Assembly (NCBI RefSeq): GCF_907165205.1
Contig: NC_058198.1
Span: 6,859,001-6,923,000, forward strand
Direction: 5' to 3'
DNA: 64,000 bases
Origin: Coccinella septempunctata
Taxonomy: Eukaryota; Arthropoda; Insecta; Coleoptera; Coccinellidae
The first letter of the stretch is position 1. Each line of letters opens with the position of its first letter. Positions 28,401 through 40,400 of the stretch are shown piece by piece. Position numbers and translations under genes: made by a program. Below the pieces are notes generated by a model. That model worked only from the letters and a program-made list of their open reading frames with translations, had not been told where the DNA came from and ran no database searches.

Positions 28401-31400
28401 AAAATTTACGACCTTTCAAACTTTTTTTCATTTGAGGAAAGAGATGATAGTCGGATGGAGCCAAATCTGGTGAATAAGGGGGGTAGTCTAGTAATTCAAA
28501 CTCTAAATCACGATTTTTTTTGCATGACAACATGAGATTTGGGTGCAGGGACGTTGTCCTGCAAAAGCAAAACACCTTTGGATAGCTTTCCGCGTCTTTT
28601 CTCTTTAATTTTTTCCCGTAGAGTGGTCAGTAATGTTGAATGGTAATCTCCGATTATTGTTCTATCCTTATCCAAAAAATCTATCATGATTACTCCATGG
28701 CAATCCCAAAAAACTGAAGCAAGAACTTTTCCAGCAGATTTTTGGACACGAAACTTCTTAGGTCTTGGAGAACCAGAGTGTCGCCATTCCATCGATTGTT
28801 GCTTTGTTTCTGGATCGTATAAATGTACCCAAGCCATAGTAACAATTCGGTTTAAGAAGTCTACATCGTTTTCAAATCGAGCACAAATCGAACGCGATGC
28901 TTCTACCCTTGCACGCTTTTGGTCAACATTCAAACATTTATGGATCCATTTTGCAGCAATTTTTCTCATGTCCAAATTGACGTAAACTATAAGATGAACG
29001 CGTGCGTATGAAATATTCCATGCTTCAGATATCCGTTTTAGCCCAATTCGACGGTCTGATAAAGTCATGACATGAACTGCATCGATATTTTCGGGGACTG
29101 ACGCAGAAACTGGTCTTGCCGATCGGTCATCATCTTCAATGGAAAATTTACCTCTTTTGAAGCTTGCAGTCCAATTTTTCACGGTCGCATACGAAGGACA
29201 TTGATCACCAAGGGTATTAAGCATATCTTTGTAAATCTGCTCACCTCTTAACCCTTTTAAATACAGGTACTTGATGATGGCTGGATACTCCAACTTTTCG
29301 ATCTTCACAATTTCGATGGACATCTTCTTTCTTTTAAATTATTGCGTAACTCTCGTTTACTTTTTTGACCTCAAACTTCACACTGACACTTCTAATGAGT
29401 TATTTTTCATTGCCATGATAACTAGGATAACTAGATATCAATACATCCTCGAATCTCAGAAACAGTGAGGGTAGAGTAGTGTTGACTTGAGATCTGATCT
29501 TCCGAGATTTTGACAGTGGCCGCGTTATGAACCCCAATGAAAAAACTGCGCTCCCTCGTCAAATTCCGAACAGAATCGATGCGCCATCCCCTTACCAAGT
29601 TTAATCTGATGGCGTTCAAAAACTAATACCAGTACGGAATTCGAAGTATGTGGGTAATACAACATTATTCGTCCCATAAGAATGAAAACAAGCCAATGAC
29701 TTCCCCATTATATCCTTTCCATAGCAGTGAAATGCCTCGTTCACGTAGAGTTGCTTAATTAGTTCGCTAATAGGATCAGCAACCTAACTACTGAACCGTA
29801 AGACCCCGTAATACAGACGACAGAAAGCCACCAAAGGATGCCGAAGGCTCGAACTTTCTTGGTATTGTTGGTTATTAATAAACTGAGAAGGATTTAATGG
29901 AAGCATCGATCCAGTCTATGGCGTGAAATTCATCTAATGTAAATGTTTTAGGAGATCAAATCAAGTTGAAACAATTGGAAACTTTGAGCAGACGGGGGAA
30001 TAATTGAGATGAGTGCTCTCCAATCCCTCCCCTCTGTATGGATACATACAGTTCGGAAGATGTGAGTGGAAACCTTCAGAATTTTGGTCAGATCGGTTAT
30101 CTCTAGAATAATGTGTTTTTCAGTTCAATCCAGCTTCTGGGTAGAGTAGTCATTTCAAAGATACAACTTTGCGTTTGAAGATAATCGACGAGGAAGTTCC
30201 AGCCTAAGAGCGAAGGGTGAAAATGACAGTAATATTGCAACCAAACCAAAATAGGGAGTAAAAATTGTCTGAAGCTGAACCAGATCTTCATATATTTTAT
30301 CGTTAGTCTCCATAATACTAATAATCGAGCTCCTCTTGTCATTTGATTGGATGAAATCTATAGACACCTTGAACTTGTCGTTAACAGTATAACACCTACT
30401 ATGTATTTACTTGAAATTTAATCCTCCCGCATCACTTGGATTGAAAGCACGTAGCACCTTGACTTTCCCTTTCATTCTAGAATTATAATGACGGCTTTAC
30501 TGCATTAACTTCACCAAGCTAGTGCTTGCTCCACCTTAATCTATTGATTATTGATGTCCTAACCCTGCTTGAAATGTACTTAGTTCACACATGTTCATAA
30601 CTGCTATGCTTATTTAGCTTTCCCTTTCGTTGGCAGCTCCACATCAGAGATGGAGTGTACAGAATTTGATGTAAAATATATTTTCGCGAGTGTGGACCAG
30701 AATTTTGTTACGGAAGGACCAAAATGGATATGCTACGCTAAGAAAATTTGTGAATTCATCATTGTATTCCCTCAAGAAAGCATGTCCTTGCAATTTCTGA
30801 TGAATAATATGAACCTATGAGGCTGTATGGATTAAATGAATCTTTTGGGTTCTACGGATGCATTCCTCAGGCAGAAATACTTGCAATGGAAAGATGCGTA
30901 GACATAAACCTGGAAAAATGTAACACAGTGGTCCATTCTGATAGCCAATTAAAGTACTGAACTCCTATTTCATCGACTCTAAGCTGATATAATAGTGTCT
31001 AAGGAAATATACAAGAACAACATGGTCTCCTTAGAGTCCTTTGCTTGGGATCCTATTCTCTCTGGAATCAAAGGAATCGAGGAATCTAACACACTCTCCA
31101 GAAAGGACACAAACGCCACTTACTGGCTCAGAGCCTTTCTGTGGTATAGGAAAATGCACCTATAAGAAAGAGTTTCTGGAGAAGGAAGAAACCAAAAGAA
31201 AAAAACTCTGGAGGAATCTTCCAGGAATGGATCATTCTTCTCCTTACTGGCTTCGTCACAGGACATTGTCGCCTTAGGAATGGGCTTAACAGAAACTGAC
31301 GAGTGTAGATTCTATGAGGAAGAGGAGGAAACTACTGTTCACCTGGTTATAGAATACCTCGCCAATAAAGCCTGCGCAAGGAATGTATTAGACGAGAAAA

Positions 31401-34400
31401 GTATAGGAGGGATAAGGACTTAGTCTCCTTGAAGCTCTCTCAGATACTGGAATTCATTGTAGCTCTGGAGCTGGAGGGTCAACTGTAGATGGTGCAGTTG
31501 TGAGAATAGGAATAGAAGGATCAGTTAAATGTTACCCCCTCGAAAAACTATAACTATGAATACTATCAATATCGTCTGCATAAGCTGATTCTACATGGTT
31601 TCTGTATGTCGATAGAGAGATATCTAACAGATAGAAGAATAATTGTTATCGTGGACTACGTCAGTATCAGCAATTTAAGTATGGATGGAGGTGTTGTGCA
31701 GTTCTCAATTCTGTCACTTATGCTCTTCCTGATCTGCACCATATCTGCAGCTTGGTGGATAATACACTCTGCTGTTTCCCTTTACAAGTGGCAGATCTTT
31801 GAGCTCAAAGAAGAGTCCCAAGGGAATCAGGTGTATGAATGAGTGCAGTTCACAGAACTTAGTGCAATTCCTGAAACAGACAAACAACTATGTTCTTCCT
31901 TGAGATCGAATCAGGGCAGCATACTTGGCCATGATGATTCGACCATCTGCTGTTTCCCTTTACAAGTGGCAGATCTTTGAGCTCAAAGAAGAGTCCCAAG
32001 GGAATCAGGTGAATGAATGAGTGCAGTTAACAGAACTTAGTGCAATTCCTGAAACAGACAAACAACTACGTTCTCCCTTGAGACCAAATCAGGGCAGCAC
32101 ACTTGGCCATGATGATTCGACCATCTGCTGAAAAGGTTATGTAACTAACCTCACAACATCCTCTTCAGATGAACTGAAATGTCTTTTCGATGGAATATTT
32201 CATATAGGATCTTCATTGCAATTCGAGAGTGAATTGAGTTTATTTCTAGCTGTGGAGCTGGAGAATTGTGGTACATTTGGAAGTCTTCCAGTAGGATAAA
32301 ACCTACAACGAGTCAGATGACATAGGCCTGCTCTTTTCAGAAATGATTCTCTTCAAGAGGTAGTTGGAACTGTTTCTGCGTCTCTGCCACCCCAATTCCA
32401 TAAGAGTTCAAGAGTTTCTTCAGCACTTATTTCCAGTTTTTGAGTAACCAGAAGCAGTGTTGCCAACTTCATTGGGAACGAGACAGCCTCAGAAGCATCG
32501 TACAGCCGAAGATCTATGGCGAATACGAAGGAATATCGCTCTTACATATATCTTTTTGCGTGTATCCGATCTCGAACTCCATCCATCTGGGGGTTGGCGC
32601 GACGTACGCAGGGCTTAATTGGCTGAATCATTCAATTTAAAAGTTTTCGTACTCCGGCGAGGTAATGGAGAGTCGAATTTATCACTCGAATTGAGAATGA
32701 TGGCCATTTGAAGCCGCGGAATTCATGAGCACACTCCGAATGCAACGTGCACGATCCTGCGGCGTTCTGGAAATATTTCGGAATGTTTTACACATAGTCG
32801 GCATGCTTTGATAACTTCCACGTAAGTTGCGACATATTTGTATACGGGAATTATTTGATGGCTGTCGACGCCAAGGGTAGAACCTTTGTGTTTCGACGGT
32901 AAAGAGTACGTATCCTCGGGCGTTTTTTCTGTGTTTGTTGATGTTCATAGAAGTCAACGTCAATCCGGTTCAGGAATATTTGATGTCGAGAACATGTTTA
33001 CCTACTGACTTAAACTGTTCTTGGTCAGGAATCCAGCACTTCAATAAAAGGTTTCAGAGCATGCTACCTGCACTGCAGTGTGGTTAAAGCCATGTTGTTT
33101 GTGGTCAGGAGGTTCAGGAGGTCTTTATTATGACGGTGTAGTACATGTTTTCAGGTTACCAGCTATGATTTCTTCAAAGGCCAACAAATTGTTGGAGCTG
33201 TGCGAGCAACGTTGGTGTATAGATACGTCAGGATCCAGAATAAGAGGGAACGCGTTTCAACTAATTTCCTTTATTCTCATACTAAGAAAATCTTATATTA
33301 TAATATATCTCATTCTTTTCTGATAATGAGATCAGTAACAAAAAGAAGAATGATCTCTTGATGCAGTTTTTATAATCGCCAGTTTCTGAAGCTACACCTT
33401 GTGGTTGAAGAAATATTCAACGAATATCCACTGAAATGTAGGAATCTTACATTTTCTTACATCGAAAAACGCGTAATTTTAAATACTTATCGACCTGTCT
33501 GAGCACACTCACAACAAAAAATTATGGTTGATTTACTGAATTAATTTAAGGTTAAAAACTTGTGTTGTATATCGAGATCTAGGTATCATCTACAATTCAC
33601 AACGATTTTTGATGAACGCTTGTTATGTCAAAATGTTCCCTTCAGAGGAGTAGTACGATTTTGCGATATTTCTATCGCAAAATATACCGTTTCAGATCGA
33701 AGAGGCTGAAGAGTGATGGAAGAGATTAATCCAGTTTTTTGTTGAACCATAATCTTTCAGTGAGGCATTAAAATCTTGATTAATATTTGAATTTTAATGC
33801 TGGAAGCATGAAATATTTATCTTCCGGAAAGTTCGCCAATTTACTAGATTATAATCAGATGATCCTCAACTTCTTCCGCAATTGAGATTGTTCGATATGA
33901 ACGTGGAAAAAATCCTGATTTCGATTGAATAGAATGAATGTATTATATCAAATCCTATTAATTGGAGATGGTTGTGTATATGAGTAAAAAAAAATATACT
34001 CCAAGTTCATTCACAGAATTGCTGCTCCATATGCTTCGAATAAAAAATAAAATGAATCTATGATTTTTACACTTTTCTTCTAGAAATTTCAACAAATTGT
34101 CAATAAAGTGTCAGAAGTTTTTTGAATTTCTCTCTAGTTTTTTCAATTTTCTACTGAATAACCACTGGTATATCTATGGGAGATGATTCCCCAGCATAAG
34201 GGTCCTGTAGCGGCTCTCGAACAACTGAAGAACAGAAGAATCATCACTTGGAAGACTGGACCTGGTCGAAGGACCTTCCGAGTCAAAAGCAGGATTTGGC
34301 TGTTATTAATTTTCTACTGAAGGCATTTCTAACGACGAGGGTGATCCTCCACCAAGATCAACAGAAGGTTTTTGACGCAGAAATGATATTCCACCCAGTG

Positions 34401-37400
34401 CTATTGAAGGACAAGTTATGTACCTATAATTATTTTTTTTTCTTCATTCATCATCAAGTCTTCGAATAAGTTTTGATGAAAGCTTTTTATTCACTTTTTT
34501 CCTCATTTTCTGCTTTGTTTCTTTGTTTCAGATATTATTTCGAAATGGAAAGAGGATAGAGAGATTTTTATATCAATGGAAAAGAAGCCCTTCAGTATTA
34601 AAAGCTTATTCTGTAAACAAATTTGTCATCAATACACTACTCACGGGGGAGACAGGGTTGTTTTACTGAGGTTTTTCCCTAAGCTCTTGTATCATACTCC
34701 CAATTGTATGGTACCCCGTTACACTAACCTTTGCTAAAACTCATACATATGCTATAGTTTTCCTAATGAGCTATGCCACCCCTGGAAAAACAATTTTCCA
34801 GGGGTACTTCAGAATAACAGGGCAAACCTATGACACCACAGATCTGTGCATCTTTCAAATAGAGTTAGTTGCATTTGGCCAAAATAGCCAATTTTTCGAA
34901 TTTGATGAATATTTTTAATTTTTGAATATAAAATTACTCGAAAACGGCTCATTATACGAGAAAATATGAAGAATAATTTTATTTTCCAAAATGGTCAAAT
35001 ATTCAGCAGTTAGCATTCAACTTTCAAGAGTTGGGTTCTTAGAATTTCTTGTATTTTTGTGGTAGGTATGTAATGAATGGAGGATTCAAGTATTTAATAC
35101 TCGATGATGAAGAAACTGAAAGATATGGGAGGAATTTTTTGTTCGGAGAAGATTCATCAATGAGGTTTTTTCACCTCAGTAATCTCCTGTTAAAATATAT
35201 GTCATATGTACAAGTAAGAGTTCAGAATAAAGAACATTTAGTGTTTTTAACACAATTGTTTCCGGTGCAAATACGTCAGTAAAAATTTTTCAGCTGCCAT
35301 CAATTGATCCAATTCGAGATTCGGAATATCCAGCACAAATAATATCCATTTCGGATTTGGAGATCAGTAGGGACCATTCAGATTCGAACAAACAAAACGA
35401 CAACGTGAAATTTATCACCGATTGTTGGCCCGAAACAAAGAAATTCCCGTTACTTTCGTGCATAATGCAGGTGCATCTCTGCAACGATCCAGCTCATTCA
35501 CTATTTAGCCAGAACAAAACGTATTGTTCGCCTGAATTCTTCCCCCGTGTATACATCCGCAATCGTCCAGCAGAAGAGTTCATGATCGTTGAAATATAGA
35601 GTCTGAATCAACACGTTAAGTCGGGGGAGAAGCTTGAATGTTAAATAGCGGTTTTCCTCCCTTCCACAACACTCTAAGAAACTTCAAGATTTCCCACTGA
35701 TATCGAGGAGTAATAATGCGCAAGTAAAGCCCTTTGTATCCATGGACCACAAGAGGAACTTCTGAATACCAGGATGTAGGAATTCAACAACGAATACAAA
35801 CATAGACGCTGATTCATCAGGGGGAGATACAAATGGATTCTGGTCCAGAGAGAAACGGTTTCAATGATGCCAAGGTTCCTTTTCCTCCTCGACGTATATT
35901 CTGCCTCAGTTATGTGAAAAATTACATTAAATTACCTATATGTTCGCCTATTCAAGATAACCGCCAAATATTGGAACTGTACACTTTTTTGGCAAAAGAA
36001 ATCCCAAGAAAATCTATCTCAAAATCAACTTCAGCTATTTAAAAAGTCCCAAATGAAAGAATCAACGCTACAAATGCACGACGAAACCCAGTTCTTGGAT
36101 TCGCCCTATGAAAATTAATTTCCATCTTATCCCTCCAATTCCAAATGATTCCTTCCCCGACATCTCCAAGAAATAAATATTTCCACGAATTACGTTAACC
36201 ACGAACGGGAACCACTAAGAAGTGAACTTATTACATATTGAAACTGACACTGATGACACCCTCGACCTAACTTGCTGACAAAAAAAGGGGTGCGATGCCT
36301 TGGCCCTTCTGCTTCGGAAATCGAACATCGTTATTATTTGAGGGTGGCTTTCTAGGGTCGAGTATTATGAATAAGAATTGAATTTTACTGATGAAGCCCT
36401 ATGAAATAATAGTAAGTTTCTTGTAGTTCTGACATGAACGATTATTTTTGGGAAAAGAAAATTGATTTGATGTTGAAAAAACTTATTTTCCAAAGTTTTT
36501 TCATTGATGAGTTGGCATGAAGTAACTTCATGACGAAGTTGATACAACCGACTTTATCAATGATTGGACATTATCTATGGGTACCAGGGAACTGTGGTAT
36601 TGGAGAAACTGGAAAGGCTGATGAACTTGCGAAAAAGGCATCGAGATTAACACCTGCTGGACCTGGATTCCTTTGTGGGTTTGAGAAAGGCCAATATCAG
36701 GCAGCAGTCCAACTATGGGAGGTCGCACAGGCAGAAAGGTTTGTGGAGCCTTAACATACCTGCCTGGGTGTTAAGAAAGTTTCCAGAACTGGATCCTAAC
36801 GAGGTAACAGCCAAGGCTTCTAAGGGCGTTGTTGGTTTCCTTATGCGACCTTAAGATCTATTTTCCCCAAACCGAACTGCGCTATATCTTCTACAGCTCG
36901 TCATCCAGTTCCAGAGTTCGAATGAACTCCAGTATCTGGAATGGCTTCAAGAAGGTCACCCCCTTCGAGTTTCTCTTCCATAGAATTCTTGATGTTGGCC
37001 AGCAATGGCGAGGCATTCTGACCAAGGGATCTGGAGTTTCATCACTCGTCGCTTCTGCTAGACCCATTCTTATTAGTTGCATCCTGTACGGAGGAGATGT
37101 AACATATACTTGCTAATATCGAGATACTTGTTAGATCTTGCAGTGTCAAAGTGTGTTTCTCTTTCAGTTTATTCTTGCTCCTGAAATCCTTTCTTGTAGC
37201 TATATTTTCCACTGTCGCAGAAGGGTTTCAAGCCATTGAAAGGGATTGTGCTCCTTTCCTAGCAAGTGTGTTGGCCTCTTGATTACCTTTGGTTCCAAAG
37301 TGACCTTGAACACAGACTAGTGATGATCTGGTGTCTGTCCAAAATTGTCCTTCGCCAGTCCTTGTCGTGTTTTAATAAACATCTGTGTTCTCTTTCCAAT

Positions 37401-40400
37401 CTTCTCTTTTGCTTGCAAAAATTCAATTTTTACTCGATGTTGCTTCTCTTTATAGTCTCGTCACTGGAAAGCTTCTCTGATAGGATTTACATGGTCAGAG
37501 ACCCAGGCCCTCTGATTCCTAATTCTTCCATCTCCTGTACCTTCCTTGGATATTCTTAGGATAGCTCCATGAGCTATCTATCTATGCAAGGTGAAGTGGT
37601 TTGAGATTTTTGATGATCTCCAGTTGGGCACGTTCTGATAACTCCAATGATGCAATGATGGGTTGGAGAATTAACGATCCAAGTGATTCAGAAAGGCTGA
37701 ACCAAGACTTACCATCCATAATTCGATGGAAATGATAATCTTGTTGAAAAAATGAAGTTCAAAATCAAACTCACTTGGAGGGTAGAGCAATACCGTGTTA
37801 TCCTGGTGTTTTTTTGTGTGGAGAGGTTGTTTGTCTCAATTAGATTTATTGGAGATTCAAAATTTGTCTTGCCTCTGCAGCTTTCTATCCAAAGATGTGA
37901 GTCAATTTTTAACCCTCCTAATACGATCTGCTCCTGTATGTTCAGTTCACATTAGGTTCATTAATTAAGAGTCTTTATTCAATACCTTCAGATAAACGCT
38001 GAACTTAATCCCTGAATTGCTGTTAACAAGGGGATAATGATTTGTTGTCGATATACGGCATCAAAATTGGGCGACGTTAATTCCATAGATGCCAGGTCAG
38101 TCGAAATGATGGAATGATTGAATGAGGGCATCTAGGATGAATGAGTTCATGAGGGCCACCAGACAAAAGATATCCGATAAGTATGCTCCAGTTCGTGTAC
38201 AGAGTGTGCGGATTATGATCGTTCTCTGTAGGTAAACAGTCGTAACTGGAGAAACACATTTTACTATTCTAATCTTGGTTTTTTGACACATATAAATTAG
38301 TTTCTGCAAGGTGGCAGACAGTTCAAATCGAAAAAATTTAGTAGCAGTCTGATACAGGTGCTTTGGCTCAGTATTCCCACTTATAAACCTTTGGAATCAA
38401 CAGTTCACATTTTTAAACTTGTGGATTCAAGACAAAATCGCTATAAAATGACAACAAGATTCAGTTTCTGTGGGTTTAGGTTCGAGTGGGCAGCCTCTGG
38501 ATGAAGATTTAAAAATTTCCATTCAAAGAACTCGCCTACTCAGATTTGCAACTTATATAGTATGCACGAATAACTGTGAATATTACACTGAAACTCAAAG
38601 TTTCATAAAAATGCTCCAGGGAATATTCTGAAGTGAAATCTTTCGCAGCGCAGAAAATGACGACAGAGAATAATTCCCCAGAAAATCCCTCCTCAACGCG
38701 AATGGAGTCGCTAATCTTATTTGAACATTGCACTTATCAATGCACGGAACAATAGGTCAAGAGTTCTCAATAGTAGAATTGAGGATTACTGTCGAGACAC
38801 AAGTGTCTGCAAGGATTTCATCCACAACGGCACACTCAAAATGATCAGTATTTTATCGTTTTCATGAGAGATATATTGCAGTATCGATAAATCCTCTTAT
38901 TTTCTCTTCAGAATCCTCTGAATATCGAGAAATGAAGAAATTGAAACAGATATGTATCGTAGGTTGCACTACTCAAAACTCAAGTAGCATCTTCATTTAT
39001 TCTTTCAATCTATTTCGATCCAATACAATCCAATAACAAAGTTTTTCCTGGGCGATCTACATTCCTATTAACTTCCTGGTTTTCCCCTATATACCAGTCA
39101 TCGTAAAATAAACTGTTCCACATGAGTTAGGGATATTGACTTAAATTGCAAAAAATATAGTTAAAACAAGATTTTTGTGATGAAACACAAGAAAATTCAA
39201 GCAATTTAAGACTATCAATACAATGTATGGCCTCCACGGGCATCAATAACAGCTTGACATCTTCTTTGCATACTACACACGAGGTTGTTGAACATTTCTT
39301 GAGGAATTTGGTTCCATAAACGGGGCAGAAGCTCTGTCAGATCATTTAAGGATTCTTGGGTAGGTTGCTGATTATCTAATCTTCTTTGGAGCATATCCCA
39401 TGCATGTTCTATGCAATTCAAATCTGGTGAGTGCGAAGGTATTGGTACATGTGGAATACCAAGCTCCTCGCGCATTCTCAACTATGGCTGCACGGTGCGG
39501 TCTAGCGTTAGCGTCTAGAAATTGAAAAGTTTCACCAACAGCACCGTGAAAATTTGGTACAACATTGTCAATGACATGTTCCGTATAGTGTGAGGCGGCC
39601 ATATTCCCAGGACAAATGTGTAGATCTGTGCGCCCGTTGAAACATATCCCGGCTCATACCATAACACTACCCCCTCGGAATGGATGAACTTCTTGGACAT
39701 GGCGACGATTAGGGGGTATGCGTGGGATTGTCCATACCCTTATTCTTCGAGAATCTGAAAATCGTCCATATCTGGATTCATCAGTGAAAAGGACACTACG
39801 CCATTGATCGTTCCAATTGATATGTTGCCTTGCCCATTCCAGTCTTTGACGCTTATGGTCACGTGTTAATGGAACTCCTCTTAATGGACGTCTAGAACCA
39901 AGATTCACCTCTCTCAAACGTCGTCTGATGGTTTCGATGGAAACTTGAACCCCATCTGCATTTTGAAGAGTATTCCGTAGCATTCTACACGTAGATGTAG
40001 GGTTTCTTTTCGCCGAAACGGTGATGAAACGATCCTGAGCAGGTGTTGTTTTTCGTCGCCCACCAAGCCTTGGTCTTTTCAACATGGAACCTGTCTCCCT
40101 GAACCTATTCCAAAGTCGAGATATCACACTTTGGCTGACTTGGAGCCTTTCCGCTACAACAACCTGAGTTAGGCCACCCTGTAGCACTCCGATAGCCCTA
40201 TTAGCCTCAGCGTTTGTTAATTTACGTCTTGGCATTTTCAGAAAACTCGTTTCAAATCGAAGCCGTTGATGAACTGACTTCATTTCAAAATAAGAACATT
40301 CATGAAGCGTATGCAAAGAACCAAACTTCAGAAAAAAGGTGACCAGATTGACGAAATGTCTCATACTGATTTTTATTGGATCGATTTAAATTGTTATTGA

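Noticed and set aside
32682..32963. Minus-strand frame MTLTSMNINKHRKNARGYVL
   Set aside because: Considered as a DIP-like exon because of strand and position, but it has no Ig motif and no matching splice phases; exon 1 joins exon 2 directly.
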